A DNA stretch of 64,000 nucleotides from Saxidomus purpurata (GCA_022818135.1 JAFMSR010000015.1:21939706-22003705); one strand, 5' to 3'; positions 1-13,850 are shown, counted from the stretch's first letter. A program made the numbers and translations. The notes: generated from the sequence alone by a model not told the origin.

Positions 1-488
1 GATTAAAAAACAAAGCATGCAATAGTGCCAATATAATGATGTAAGTCATTTGAGCCGACTGTTACAACCGGTACGTACAATGACCTCACACTGAAAACTA
101 CTTGGTGGATGGGCTTTGCATATGACAAATCAATTTACATTTGAAAGTGGCGTTATGAATGGTAGTCCATTTCTAAGGTCACCGCCATCTTAAAACGTAC
201 TCCTTTGAGGACCATGAGGAATTTCTGTAAGTTTCAAGTGTACATGTATTCCATAATCTATTATTGTGATTAAGCTAATAGACAGATGTGTATGAGGGAT
301 GCTTTTGACCAGCCAGTTTTGGTAAAAATAATTTCTATTGGATTAGTATTTTTTCATTATGCAAATTTCAATACCATAATAGATTAAATGACTATACATT
401 AAATTTGATAACAGAGGTACTGTATTTACGTGGTAAACAATATCAACAAGTAAGCCAAAATGTAAAATGATGAAAAAGTAATTCTTAC
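1..488. other. Non-coding, probably intron of the Ig-domain gene
   Basis: I see no open exon with splice sites here. The stretch lies directly 3' (minus strand) of the Ig exon's splice donor, so it is probably intron. The next exon would lie beyond the window edge. Confidence 0.4.
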
Positions 489-785
489 CTATAACAATTA
501 GGTCAGTAATGTGCTGTATAACCTTTGATTTATTAGCAACGACACATCGGTATTGTGTTTGGTCTGTCTCTTTTGCCTCAACAATTCGAAGTAGTTGTCC
601 GTTTTCTTCAACTGTTGGTGAATTGTAACCTCCTTTTGGAGGAGGGGGAAACCTCTGCCATATGTTGTTGTGTTGTCTGTACCACGTGATATTCTCATAC
701 CCTTCAGCACAGCACGGGATAGCTATCGATTTGCCGGATCGAACATAATCCTTAAATCCAAGTTGCTGAGTGAATGTTGGTTGAT
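489..785 (-). CDS. Immunoglobulin-domain exon (partial gene)
   Basis: This is one exon of a gene encoding an Ig-superfamily protein. On the minus strand an acceptor (tttctttgAG) at 787-786 opens a continuous ~99-codon frame that ends at a donor (AG|GTAAG) at 488. It starts and ends in phase 1, as is typical of a single-exon extracellular module. The translation has the Ig hallmarks: a B-strand cysteine in IAIPCC, the core tryptophan in ITWYRQ, and the F-strand motif DQTQYRC. A proline-rich loop (PPPPKGG) lies between them. The largest open frame on this strand is a different, shifted frame without these motifs. No neighbouring exon could be recognised with confidence, so the parent protein (adhesion molecule, receptor or secreted Ig protein) is unknown. 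Confidence 0.75.
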
Positions 786-3103
786 CTCAAAGAAAAATTA
801 CACATTTTGATTAATTAAGTATGATGTACATATTCCTCAGCCTATCTAAGTGTCACTGATGATTTCATATCTAGTTCTCTCATTTTAACTAAGTACTACT
901 TTACCTAAGGCAATAAGTGTGGCAGTAATATGGCACTTTTGTAAGTATACAAGCAGTTTAATCAAATATTATTTTCTGGTGATATATCTTTCCAGAGACA
1001 TGATTGTTAATCTTCCAAGAAAATTGTTACTTTAATGTGTGAAACAATTGAATGTTTTTATTTAAAGATAAATTAAACAAAAATGATAAAAAATGATTGC
1101 TATTGGAAATATACATGGACATTTAACCTTCGCTTATATTGTGCCAACGGAATACTGTATATATGTTTTGTTTTGTTTTCGAGTGCTCGTATCTATTTTT
1201 TGCTGTTACTGCGAGCAGAGAGAAACGCGAACATTAGAATGAACGAAAGTTTAGTAAAACGTTTCTCGAAAGTTTAAGTGACGCATTGCCGACATTCCTA
1301 CTTTCAATTTACATACTGGTATCCGCATAAAATGATACGCTCTAATGTTTGATATCAATATCGTAAAATGCGGGTACGATGCTCGACCTCAACCCATTTT
1401 CTTTACACATTAGCATTTAATACACGACTAGCATATTATCTAACATGAGCTGTATAATTATCATATTGAGTACGATCTCTAATATTTACCTGAAATCAAA
1501 AGCAGGGGAGCTGTTAAACACTAACCTCTATTTCATGCCAGCTAATTAACCATTTATACAGTTGAAACTGGAGCAGTTCGGAATACCAGTTTATAGCACT
1601 ATCACAATGTGATCTCCTTTGTCAAAGTAAATTTCGCCCTTAGATAAAAATCATTTTTTTAAATCACGAAAATAAGATTCGCTTAACGGACAAAATAGCA
1701 AATAAAATCCCGATGGTGCTGAAATTTTCTAATTTACATTATATCGCTCATATGAAAGTTAAGCAATAGTGTAATACCGGTAGGATTTTGTTCTGGACAA
1801 TGTCCGGCTGTCATAGACATTATTCTAGTTGTAAATATCAAAACTTTCACCACAAGATGAACAACAATGTCGAGGGACATACCTTCTATTCTGAAATACG
1901 AAACATGAAGACTGATTTAGATAAATGTTGATGCAAGAATGTTAACTAAAGTTAGTATCAACTCATAATATTAATTTAGATTTGCTTCAAAACCGTCGGA
2001 CACTCGTTGTTCCCTAAACATCCGTGTTTCTGGGAAAAAGATACCTATGAGCTTCGAACTTTACAGATCTAGCGCATATAGGTATACCAGTACACGTCTC
2101 AGGCCCATTGTCATTGAGATCAACGTGTATTTCATATTATAATATAAACGCAAATTCTCTTAATCAATTATTGTCAAGACTGACGTCCAAAGTCTGTAAA
2201 ATAAGGAAAATATCCATAAATACTACCCAAAACAGCATTTGCAAATAACCTGATGTAAATGTACAAACAAAGGAATAAGTAATTAAATACTGAAACATTT
2301 TTAGTTCAGTAATTTAAAGTATTATAATTAGTAACAAATATGATAAAATCTGTGTATCATTCTTATTTCAACAGAATTCGACCAACAAAAGAATATCTTC
2401 AATGCAACATACGATCGTAAAAATATTTAAAAGACACATATTAATTGTAACAGAAATTCATTTATATTTCGGAAATACATGATTAAATATGTTTTCTTGA
2501 ACTATGCCACCTCTAAAGTTATACTGCAAAGTTTTTTTATATCATATCTGAGCAACGGTGTCGACGTGAAATTATCCTGTCTGCTTCTATTTCTACATAC
2601 ACTTATAATAGTTTCGCATTAGAAGCTCAAGATCATATTGATTGTAATTTGCATACAACGATTTACGAATTCAGTAATTATGTTGATACAGTTTAAACAA
2701 AATGAAAAATACGAGTATTTGTCATGTATGAAGAATCCAAGTCAGATTTATTCTTTTCTTAATTGTCTTGTTTTACTATATGTAATAATATGTAATACCT
2801 TAAAGTCCCAGGGTCACTTTGAATTTACTGCTATAGAAACATATATTCATTGATAGTTTAATGATAGAACCATGTTCTGTTTTCTTTAAAACAATATTGG
2901 CATATGTCTTTCTTTCGTATTCAAGTCGTTTAATCAAGTAAAAGGGATGTCAGAAAGCCTTGCTTAGTTTTTGCAATATCATTGAAAAAAATACTGCGTT
3001 ATGTTTCTAATATGTACTTATCGATTTAAAAAGCAATGTTTTTGGTATGTGAATAATAATAATAGTTTCTGTCATCAGCACGAGGTTCAGATTGAAGTAT
3101 CCA
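786..3103. other. Non-coding; dispersed repeat at its right end
   Basis: AT-rich sequence with no exon I can support. About 2780-3040 resembles 11690-11860: both contain 'ctttgaatttactg', then 'tctttcgtattcaagtcgtt', then a 'atgtact..tc.atttaa' block. This is therefore an unclassified dispersed repeat. Confidence 0.4.
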
Positions 3104-3107
3104 GTAT

Positions 3108-3922
3108 TATTATTCAACTTTACAATATTACACACGGTATTGGATCAATTGCGCACATGATATGAAACAGGTAGAGCTAATACGAAGCATAACTGAGCCA
3201 ATATGAGAAAAGCAGGGCCAATACGAGAAAACAGGGCCAATATGGAATTCAAGCATTCTGATTGGTTTAAAAGAGAGGGCCAATACGGAGAAGTCACTTC
3301 CGATAGCTTTTTAAACGACGCCATTTTGTTTTTAGACTCCTGCTGATACCTTATTTTACTAAGTTAAATACAAATAAAACTATTATTGTTACAAGAACAT
3401 TTTTCTCAGCTATGAGATATATATTACCGCGCTTTTACCATTGATAGATAACCTTATCCTTCACCGCTTATCTCTCATCGCTGCCGGACTGTTGTTGCGT
3501 TTATTATAAGCAGCCAGCACATCAAATAAAAATCGAAAAATGACTGTTTTTGAAATAAACATAGGGTTATAGGTATTCACTTTCTTAGTTAGATCATTTT
3601 CTATCCATCTATAACAGTTTTGATTTAAAATTCGAGAAAAAAGTTGATTTTCATATTTTCATCCCCATCCTGTATTTACACTTATTTCTTCCTACTTGCG
3701 TTAAAATGTGATTCAAACGGTGAGAAAATAAATATACCATGCTCATTGAGTTATGGATAAGGAAATCCCAACCTCGGGTTGAGATAGGTAAAAAAACTCG
3801 GCAGAGCCTCGTTTTTGAAACGTATCTCAACCCTCGGATGGGATTTCCTTATCCACAACTCATGAACATGTTAGATTCACTTTATATTTTTGTCTTAGCC
3901 AATATTGTAAAGTTGAATAATA
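3108..3922. mobile_element. Non-autonomous element with 22-bp inverted ends
   Basis: Bases 3108-3129 are the exact reverse complement of 3901-3922 (22 of 22). The block between is ~815 bp. Just inside the left arm are several copies of 'ggccaata(c/t)gag'; related 'tattggcc' motifs lie just right of the right arm, so the element may extend to about 4030. No transposase frame is visible. True ends and target-site duplications were not resolved, so the class is unknown. Confidence 0.5.
3738..3870. repeat. Long imperfect hairpin
   Basis: The ~49-bp arms 3738-3786 and 3822-3870 are inverted copies of each other with about seven mismatches, sharing 'ggataaggaaatccca'. The ~35-bp loop itself contains short complementary stretches. 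It is nested in the element with 22-bp inverted ends. The apparent 102-codon plus-strand frame over 3739-4047 is a by-product of this palindrome. Confidence 0.7.
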
Positions 3923-3929
3923 AAATGAT

Positions 3930-6900
3930 CATTAATCAAGTGATTTCATATTGGCCTTGTTATTTGTCGTCGGGCAGTCGTATTGGCCCTCGGCCTTCGG
4001 CCTTCGGCAAATACGACCACCCTCGGACATTATGCAGTAAGAGATGAGAAGAAGCAAGTCCATACTTTCTATTAACCGGTCCCTTTAACCATTCTTTGGT
4101 AAGCCATGTCCCACACGCAGGAATCAAGGCTGCTTTAATTATGCGACTTAATTAAGGTCTACTCTCCAAATCGCGGTCATTCTCATTAATCGTAGCCAAA
4201 AAATAAATTGCTACTCACTGTCGGAGAATTGAAGGTCGGCATACTTACCACTATACGAACGATGGGTGTTGATAACTGACGACTGAAGTATTAACCTTTT
4301 AAAGATGCGACCGTTATCGTAGAAAACAAAATTAATCCTTGTTTTTCTTGTCAAGTATCCAAAGAACTACAAAAATATTAATTCGTTTCTCCACGGTAGT
4401 TTTTAAAACACCAGAATATTCTATGGCGTTTGCAAACTTGTATAAGCCTATTTATACAATTATGTAATTAGTTAATAATAATCATATAGCTAATTTTCTT
4501 TGGTTTTAGGACCATTGATAATTACGTGGAAAAATGGGGATGTAATTCTTCGTACCTATTCTTTCATTGCGAAAAAATATCTTTCTGTTGATTGAAATGC
4601 CAATCGGATGATTATATCGATTTATCAGATATACATTTTTAAGAAAATCACACCTTTATTACAATACTGATACACTTGATAGCCCTAGATTTGTAAATGA
4701 TAACTTTTTTTTTTGAAATTATATCAATAGCACTTCGTTGAAACATGTGAAACATATCTATTTTTGCATGACGTATTGTAAACTACAGAAACATTAAGGA
4801 AGTGTGAACACTTTATATTGATGAATAATTTTCTACACTGTATGACAGCCACAATTGTCGGATGTTTATAATAAGTTTATAATAAAGAGTTTGTCTGTAC
4901 CAATTGTTATAATACAAATGTAAATAATTAACGATTTGTTTGCTTAATACGGTCTTCAAAGAATCATTGTTTTTTTTACTTGATCTAACTTCTAATACAC
5001 GAAAGGGAGCTGTTCACCATCAACGGTATCCAGCTCCAAAATACGATGTACAGGTATGTTTTGAAATTCGTGTTGATTTTCTTTTGAAATTGAGAATATC
5101 AGCTCCAACGACTTCGTGTACAAAGAGGTAAACATATGGACTACTGATTGGCAACGGTAATTTTCGCATAGTGTAATGTGGATTCTTGAAATGCATTGTG
5201 AATTGAAAGAAGACGTGATTTTTCCGCCATTCCTGGCCATTGGAGTCTGGTATCTTGTGGTTTATAGAGACATATAGTGAAAAAAAAATTTAATGTGTCC
5301 GTTGAGTAAATAATCCTAATCAGTGTGTATACTGGGTTCTTAGAGTATTTGAATATGAAAAAATAGATACAAGATAGACACAGTTGGGCCAGAATCGCTC
5401 TACTGAACCCAAGTGTCTGTGTTTGGTTGTATGGTATAAAAACCCTTTATATTGGCTGTAATGTTGTTTCTATTTAATGACGAAATAGAGTCCATGGACA
5501 TGCTGGTGGTAGAATAATAATGCAATTTGCTAAATAACCTTCTCTTGGTATTAAGAAAGCTATTGCTGTTAGTCCAGACAGAGATTGGTTGGTTATGTTG
5601 CTTCATTACTATAATAACCTTGGTATGTACGCACTCCTTCTCAAAACTGGTCGAAGATCTATACATAGGCCTACCGACCTTAAAAGGTACACGTATATAC
5701 TAATCCATATGAAAGGTTTATAGAGACATTAAAATAGCTAAGTATGAAATCCAGTCTTATTTTTAGAACGTATTATACTTTGAAAATTTCTTGCCTGCAT
5801 GCCCAGCTAAAGATCTTGTTGTCTGTTTATTATCTGCAGCATAATATGCATAAAAGTAAACTGAAAATAACAATAAAAGTTACTTAAACGTTGAAATAAC
5901 CATCAGTCAAATTCTATTTCTTGTGACAGAAGTGTATCAAATTCGTAAAAAATAATATGAACTGCTGTTAGAAAAAGATCTTTCCAACACTGAAAATTGT
6001 CCACTCTTACGGGTAATTGTCAATATTTTCATATCACTGAAATTTATGAGGAATCGTCATAAAATCATGTATTTAGTGTGCATTTATACATCTCTATGTT
6101 TTAAACCAAAACACAATCTTTAAAAACAATCTGGACTAACAGTACTACAAAAACTGAATGTTTTAGTTTTGGCAGCCATCTTGGACGTCATCTTGAATTT
6201 TTCGGATGGCCAGCATTGATGCCAATTAATGCCGGCAGTTTCATAAATAACCATATATGACGAACATTTTGATATATGACTCAGCTTGTTATACGGTTAT
6301 TATTACACGCATATTAATAACTTTCCATGAAACGATGTTTATGTACACATGTATGCAACGTTTATCTTTTTGAAAAAAAATCTTTTTATTGCTGGCTGAT
6401 ACTTGAGTTTGGGAAATACTTTATAAAGTTCGAATTGCTAGTTTCTCTATTGAAGAACAAGTTGTGATTACACAGTCGCTGATATGTCAACGCGAACTGT
6501 GCACTGCCGGATCACTCCTTGGTATAGTAACTACAATATTCTGAACTTTGTATCCATAAGTACTACAATGGTTTACAGAATCAACAAGCATAATCACAGT
6601 GTACGAACTCAGACTGTATCCAACCGGAACTCGCCACCGACTATGCATACACTAACTGTTTATAAGTTCACCGTATAATTTTATGTTAAGTTTTCAAGTA
6701 GGAATAGAAAGAGTACAGTAAGTATTCCAATTTTATTTGATACAGAGATAATACCATGTATCAGGAAATATCGAAGTTTATGTTTTACACTGTTTATTTG
6801 TTTGAAAACATAGCAAAGAATTGTTGAAAATAGTTCAGTTGTTCTAAAATTGCGATATTTTGTCAATTTATCTCTCCCCAACACTGTTAAACGAACTTTA

Positions 6901-8649
6901 GTAGCTACCATCCGCTACAACGATGTCTTATCCGTAGATAAGTTCTAACATTGCCGTCCATTTATTGCAGTTCTTTTGAAGAAAATACCTTTTTTGGGGG
7001 TACATGTATCGATCTGACTGTATGCCTATTCGCTAAGACACTGTATGCAAATCGCAAACCACTATATAATGACTGTATGCCTATTCTCAAATACGTCGGT
7101 TATATATTTCCAGTTATTTCAGATAGCTAAGGCTGACTAGTAGTCTATTATTGAAATTTGACCTCAACATCCTTTAGTAATATCATCAATCACTCCATTA
7201 CATTTCCCGCTAACAGCATTCTAAAACTTAAAGTATAATAAACATGCGACTGTGTTTATTCTGTCACAAATGATCTTTACATGGGTTGCAAAATATTGAA
7301 GTCTACATTTATGCTCAATTTGTGAAACTTCTTCTTGGGATATGAGTTCGAGTCCTTGCATGGTCAAATCGTGTATCGCTGGGAACAAGGTTATTTTTGC
7401 TTTACATATCTTATAATCGAATATTTCATGACATGTTTCGACAACAGAAGATGATAAGATATTACTCAGTTATATTCATTTCATTTATTAAAGATACTCT
7501 CAGCATTTAACAGCTATTGTAGTAAGAGCGGCTGTCGATTTAAACATTTGATAGTTCTAAAGTTCCTGTCCGCGATATGCCTTACATGAAATGTTGGCGG
7601 TTTTTGCCATTTCGGCAAGTTTACGACAACGCAAATTCAAAACAGGTGAAACTATTTTACACGACATTTTTAAAGCGTTAAACAGTATTTAAAAATCTTC
7701 AGTCATGTAGATCGTTTTTGATTTAGCTATATACATGCATGTAATATTTTACGCTTGATCTGCACGAAATTCACGATTTTTAAAAGTATGATGTGCACAA
7801 CACCACAGGGACACGAAGTAGACCTCTCTAAATTATGTATACTTGAATCAAACCAGTAATTTTTTTAATTTTTAATTTCTGTTTTTATCAATAATTTGGA
7901 CTAGTTCAATTGCAGTAGAGTGTTGTCTTTCATTTTTTAAATGGAAGTTAGCAAAAGATATCTTCTTTTTGCAGTGCTCCTCCCTAAAAAAATCGAATTT
8001 TCGGTGACTAGCAGATTTCCTCACCATTCTGTTGATCAGAAAGCCATATATTGATAGAATTCATAAATTTTCCCTAGTAAACAGAACTCTTTTCTTTTTT
8101 ATAAGGATTGTGTAAGTTCGGCTACTATATCCATGGTAGGCACTGTACATACAAGCATTGAAATCCATGTACAATGTTGCGCATATTTTATCGAATATCT
8201 TTACGCATTATATACGTTGCCTACAGTACATCAGTGGCTACTGAAACAAGTGGTATCCAGCAGTTGGTGCAAAAGATGACAGATTGCACAATATATTTCA
8301 TCCTATGAATGAGCCAAATGATCAGTTTTATTTTTGTTACCGGAACATCCATGTCATACGTATCAAATCTGTATTGATAAAGATGGTAATGTATGTAGCT
8401 AGTCGGGATTTCCGGGCTGTTTGAATGATGCGCAACAGTTCAAGCTTATGACAGATTTTCATATGCATGTTCCCACCGGTTGAAAATTCATCCCCACCGA
8501 GACCCGGTCAGACGTGACGTACAAAAGACGAAAGTTTCGCAAGATTAACATGATAATTCTGACATACATAATAAAGGTAGAGCACTCTAGAATAAGTCGA
8601 TAATCTCTTTAGGGCCCAATTCTTGGCATTTCCTTCCGCAGGTGATTTA
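3930..8649. other. Non-coding sequence
   Basis: No exon with convincing splice sites and a sustained frame was found. Open frames of 60-88 codons at 4940-5240, 5400-5666, 6484-6678 and 6681-6911 show no domain pattern. A tRNA B-box-like string near 7345 ('gagttcgagtcctt') hints at an old SINE. Confidence 0.4.
3977..4017. repeat. Short hairpin with GGCCTTCGGCC core
   Basis: 'gtcgtatt' at 3977 pairs with 'aatacgac' at 4010-4017 around a repeated 'cggccttcgg' core. Confidence 0.6.
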
Positions 8650-8830
8650 GACATGTGTTTGTTTGATCAAACACCAAATATGCTTATAGCTTTCAGCTAC
8701 CCCTGTGGTATTTTATAATTTTGTTATTTTTTTATTACATTTGAGAAAGTCCCCAATTTTCATTGCAAGTACGAAGTAAGTTTCTGTTTACGTTAACGTT
8801 TCCGTTCAAGTTAGAAACGTCTCTTAGGCA
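8650..8830. repeat. Dispersed repeat shared with 49785-49965
   Basis: The two stretches run in parallel in the same orientation. They share 'catgtgtttgtttgatcaaa', then 'catttgagaaagt', then 'acgaagtaagtt' and 'gtttccgtt.aagttagaaa'. No coding potential is seen and the family is not identified. Confidence 0.6.
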
Positions 8831-10641
8831 ACGGAAATAACGTTTAATCCATTTTTAAGTCGAGATCGCAAACACGGTCCCTACGCGTTTCAGCTAGAGT
8901 TGATCTACTTTGCGGGCGAAAGGGGAAACCTATGGCTGTTCAAACTGTCAGGCTTTTGATTAGTCGTTTTCAAAATTGGTATTACAAAAACAAGGAGTCG
9001 CATGTAAAACATGACGATCTAGATCGTATATCGACATCAGATTTGTATTTAAAATGTAGGTACAGCTGTATATCTGTTTTCGAAAATGCAGATCTAGATC
9101 GCACATCTATGGTGGCATACATCTGCCGCCACATAACCACTTAATCATCCCGTTATATAACTAGTTAGTCACTTAATTATCATGATAAATATCTGCTTAA
9201 CGCGTTAATTTTTATGTTAACAGATAATTATATAGATCCTGCAATAAAACGCTTTCAAAGTTGTTCAAATACTTCCATTTCATTCAGAACTCTGGTTGCC
9301 ATGGCAACGGAAAGGAAAAACCATCTTGACCCTTTTGTTTTATCACCGTAAAGCATTTTTCTTGGTAATGAATAGTAAAATAATTGTAACATGAAATGTA
9401 ATTATAGAACTTTTTCAGTAGTTTTCACGGGTAGAGATAGGTATGTATAGAATACATGCATAATTACATTCAAATGTTACCCTGTTTGGTGTTGGTAAAT
9501 GTTTCCCATTACGCTGACAATAATTTACAATTAAGAATAAAAGGCATGAATTCATTATCAAAATATTTTTGAGAAAATCCCCTACTTTATATTCACATCA
9601 GGTTTTTGCGTGTACAAGGCTTTGATAATCGTTTCCCGTGCAACCGGCCATAACAGGCGGGAAAAGAATCACGTGATAGAAGTTGAATATAAGTGTGTAA
9701 CGCGTACCGAAGAATCATTCGAGGCCTCCTCACCAAATCGTTACAAACTCATGCCGATGCTAGGATTTCACACAAAGTACAGAATAGGATGCAAGACATG
9801 AATAAGTAAGTACAATACTAGATACAGATTCTACTTTTGTCTGTTTTGTATGCTTTAATGAGATACAGTTTACAAAATGAAAGTGTGCACGTAAGCACAG
9901 GATATATTTTGCACATGCCAGCAGAACGTGTCGTGCCGAGTGCAAAAACTAATAAGAAATCTACGTACAACGTTAATGGCGGCCATCAGTACGGTTATTC
10001 ACAGGCACTTGGTTGTTCTGATCAATTAAAAGATAGTCTTTTCTGGTCTATATATAACGAGAAGGTTAGACAGCTGCAATTTTTTTAAACAACGGAAGTC
10101 GAAGACTGGTTTTCGTTTTGTATACGCTAAGTACTGGCTCTCTGCGCTCGTGCTATTTACCATGCACGAATGGAGAATCAATGTGTTATGTATTTTCACG
10201 AAATTGTACATGTACTTATTATAAATCAGTCTTTGTGTTAGTTTAATAATACCGTACAGAACTTTTGTCTTTAAGTTTACATGTAAAATTAACAGACGGG
10301 TAGACAATGATGCAGACCCCTTTGACAGAAATGACCTTTATTTCTACAAAAACATTCATAACTTTGCCTTTTAAATAGATACTTCATATGCAGTAGCATT
10401 TTTTCAAGGATATTACACAAAAAAGGCTTTCTTTCAACTCATTTTCTTGAAATAGTACATTGACCAACAATTTGCTACGAAATAAACGGACATCAAAAGT
10501 ATGCTTTTCTCGGGTATTTCAGGAAACTATACAAAACGAAGCTCACATATCTAATTTATACAATAATGCCTACACGTGTAAAGTTAAGAAACGCCTACTG
10601 TCTATTCGTTCAAGTCCTGGGATCAATTTGAATACAATTTT
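8831..10641. other. Non-coding sequence
   Basis: No gene recognised. A motif related to 'cggacagaacttttgtcctt' lies near 10255, recurs at 11490-11515, and occurs inverted at 11020-11044. Confidence 0.35.
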
Positions 10642-11335
10642 GCTCACTGTCCTCCAGCCGACATAAAACGCGCAATTTTTGCTATCTTGAAAGCTTCGTA
10701 ATAACATTTGTCTTTCACCTCTTTCAATAGGACAATCCTTTGGTAACAAAAATCACTTGAATTATTTTGAATAAGCTTCATATACATAAATTTAGATAAA
10801 TGTGAAATTCATGGTTTATGCCGTCACGTTGATTGAACATTTGTCTTTCAGCCTCTTCAAACACCTTGGAATGTGGGAAAGGGTCCCAAAAAAAAAACCA
10901 AAAAATCAACAATTTTGAACGGACAATCTTTTTTCCTTAAGTATATATACTAAATGTTTGCGAAGTGAAAAAGTGTTTTCCCTCGAAATTCTCTTAATTC
11001 AACCCTATTCGTTGATACTTAAGGACAAAAGTTCTGTCCGGTTCAAATTGTATTTTTAAATTAATAAGTGTCGTTACTTTTATTTATTTGCAATTTATAT
11101 TTTGTACAACTTGCTACATCACAAGGTGTTAATAATTCTATGGTTCAACCAACCGTGACGGTATAAACCATAATTTCACATTTAATAAATATTCAAGCTT
11201 ATAACCAAACATTTCAAGTATTTTGTTACCAAAGGATAGTCCTATCGAAAGACTAAAAAAAAACAATTTTTTTTTTTACGAAGCCTTCAAGATAGCAAAA
11301 TTTGCGCGTTTTATGTCGACTTGAGGTCAGTGAGC
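10642..11335. mobile_element. ~690-bp foldback element with ~195-bp inverted arms
   Basis: Arms 10642-10838 and 11143-11335 are inverted copies. Both contain 'cgacataaaacgcgcaa', 'ttgctatcttgaa', 'cctttggtaacaaaa', 'gtttat.ccgtcacg' and a final 'ttgaac'. The centre holds A-rich tracts and one inverted 'ggacaaaagttctgtccgg'. There is no coding frame, so this is a non-autonomous foldback or long-TIR MITE. Copies of the same central motif lie directly on both sides, near 10255 and 11500. Confidence 0.75.
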
Positions 11336-12979
11336 CTACAACAAATGTTGCACGTGCGTTAAACGCCCACGAACATTCCATTCGACGTCACGAACATTGC
11401 AAATGTGTTTATTGATTCGAAAATGATGTTCTTATGCTTTTCCTATTATGAATAGAATATCCAGTTTCAGTTTTTGTGTTACTTTAATTATACCGGACAG
11501 AACTTTTGTCCTTAAGTATAGTTTGGAGTGGGGTTTTATTCAGAAAATTGTTTTGCATTGGAAAAACCGGCTACTTATTATTTATTTACACACATGCCTT
11601 AAATATGCCATTGGAGTTTTCTGTTGTTTCAAATCTTGTAATTGTATACGTTCTGTACAATATGGTAAAAGTATTGATTGCGTGGCGAGTTCATACCCCA
11701 AGCATCTGTGCACATATCTACTTTGAATTTACTGATACAGAAAAATAAATTACCTGATCTCTAAAACAGTGTTGACATATGCCTTTCTTTCGTATTCAAG
11801 TCGTTATAATTCTAACATGTACTTGTCTATTTAAGAACCTAAGTAAGAAACCTTTTCGGTACAAATAAAGGTAATTTAAGCCGGCTAGACATCTTTCTTG
11901 ATAAAATAAGAGCTACTTTAATTATGCTCCTCGGACTTTCCTAGAAACAAAAAAAGCCATCGCTGAGATAGTTCTTGGGTCATACCCGCAAAGCAGCACA
12001 ACAACCGCAAATAATATCGATATATTTTACACTTGAACTTTAAAAAAATATATTTATGCAACTGTTGTAATGAATGCTTGTTCTTGTTTATTTTTTTCTA
12101 GGTTTTGTGGCATAATTAAACACTGAAGCCAACAGTTGCCCTCGTCTAGGCTGGGTTTGAGTTTCTTTGTGAGTACAAAATTTGTTTGTTGAACAATATA
12201 ATAGTGTCAAACTAGAAAGTACTAGAGATACACTGTCTTAATCAAGACTATTGAAAGATATTTCCACAATTTATTATTTGTCCCTCGCAACTTTTTAGCG
12301 AACTGTTTATTATACTGGTTTAAATGCCTGTATCAAAATACTTTTACTGTGCTCTATCTAATCTTTTAATGTCACATATACTTTTCAAATGTGTTTATTC
12401 TGTTTTAATTGTTTCGTGCGTTTGTGACTTGTTATATACTCTCAAGGATTGCTCCGGTTTTACTATCGAATATTTAACAAAGAGCTATGCAATGGTGTCA
12501 AAGTTATAATGCTTATTGTTTCGGTACTTACCAGAATTCATAATTCATAGTTTTTAAAAACTGAGCAATATCAAGATAGAATAATTTACATTTATACCTT
12601 TCTATGGACCACTAATCCTATACTAATTGCGAGAATTGTGGAAAAAACATCACTTAAATGGATTATGTATTATCTCGAACCTACTGTCCGTATACTTATA
12701 GTCCAGAACTTCATTGTGAAATATTCCATTTTGATATATGAACAATGCCTAAATTGTTAAAATGGATGCTGACTATAGAATGAATAGAAAACAGAAGATC
12801 AGACAATGATCGAAGTGTACAATTTTCTAACAAACTGAACTGGTCTGAAAGGCAAAATGTCTTTTTAAATGTTCAGCGAACACTTTTGTTATAGTTTTGA
12901 CTGACTGCAGATGTGACTGTTAATACATATAAATTTAATAAAAACGATGCGCCAAAATAAGAATACGATTACATTTCAG
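11336..12979. other. Non-coding; may hide 5' exons of the next gene
   Basis: About 11690-11860 repeats the unit seen at 2780-3040. The exon at 12980 begins in phase 0, so at least one upstream exon should exist, but I could not identify it. A 61-codon frame at 12324-12509 is hydrophobic but lacks a phase-0 donor that would join it to 12980. Confidence 0.35.
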
Positions 12980-13107
12980 AATACAAATGTATGTGTAAAA
13001 CTCGATGGTGGGATCGTGATGGTCCGCTCGGATGTACACTTTCGGCAACGGATATGCAAGCTAATCGCAGTCTACACTGGATGTGAAGCAAGACTCAATT
13101 TCCGCCT
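12980..13107 (+). CDS. Unrecognised gene, exon (internal)
   Basis: The acceptor 'acatttcAG' and donor 'cgcct|GTAAGT' bound a frame open over all 42 codons, while the other two frames carry stops. It starts in phase 0 and ends in phase 2. The peptide has cysteines in NVCVKLDGG, QRICKL and TGCEAR and is rich in hydrophobic and basic residues, consistent with beta structure. It joins in frame to 13550-13621. No family is recognised. Upstream exons, including the start codon, were not found. Confidence 0.55.
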
Positions 13108-13317
13108 GTAAGTTAGTTTGAACTTAATTGTTTTACATTGATTGTACATGATGATAAAAATCAACAGTAGCCAGAAAATCTGACCCAATCGGTGTTAAAA
13201 TCGATTAACATTGGATTGTGATTATGTAAGCACTGGTCACAAATACAGAATCTCTTGTTGCAAGTTAGGATAAGCCTTGGTCCGACAGTATAGACAAGTT
13301 TTTATAAGATACTCTGT

Positions 13318-13850
13318 TATTATATACACTAGAAAAACTAAAGACCACATGTGCCTGGGAGGGTAGGTAGAATTTTTTTTTATCGAGCATATGAAATTAT
13401 TGCGGATAACATTGGTATAAAGGCAGAATAACTTGCCACCAGCAATGTAACTGTTGGATGGCCACTTTTGTTATCATGTTAATCGAACATTCCATTCCGT
13501 AAATACATGGAAGTTTTGACATATACTAACTTCAAGAAAATGCTTACAGGTACAGAATATTCGTTTTGCTCCTTCAAGACACAGATGTGCAGCCTGATGA
13601 TACACTGGAAGCGGAGTCAAGGTCAGTTGCTACCACACATAAGTACACTATACATATTTCAGTATTTGACATCGATTGTATAGGCTGGTTATTATATACA
13701 CTAGTTAGAATGGTAGATTAACTTTGGCCAGGCAGGTTAGTTTAAATAAAGATGCAGTTTGCATTGGTCGTAGACTGAATCACTTGCCAACAGCAGTGTA
13801 ATTGTTGGAAGAAGAATGTTTTAAAATTATTTTTATCCCCCGCCAAAGGC
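13318..13850. repeat. Intronic duplication flanking the middle exon
   Basis: About 13320-13460 and 13692-13812 are diverged direct copies. Both start 'ttatatacactag', pass through 'cttgccaac/cagca.tgtaa' and end 'ctgttgga/attgttgga'. The copies lie on either side of the 13550-13621 exon. Confidence 0.5.
13550..13621 (+). CDS. Unrecognised gene, middle exon
   Basis: The acceptor 'tgcttacAG' and donor 'tcaag|GTCAGT' bound 72 bases. Phase 2 at entry fits the previous exon (CT|G) and phase 2 at exit fits the next (AG|A). The peptide runs from YRIFVLLLQDTD to DDTLEAES: a hydrophobic strand followed by an acidic turn. The phase match across three exons is the main evidence that this is a real gene. 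Confidence 0.55.

Noticed and set aside
4985..5126. Possible small exon ending 'gatgtacag|gtatgt'
   Set aside because: The donor is good, but no convincing acceptor or partner exon of matching phase was found, and the peptide shows no domain.
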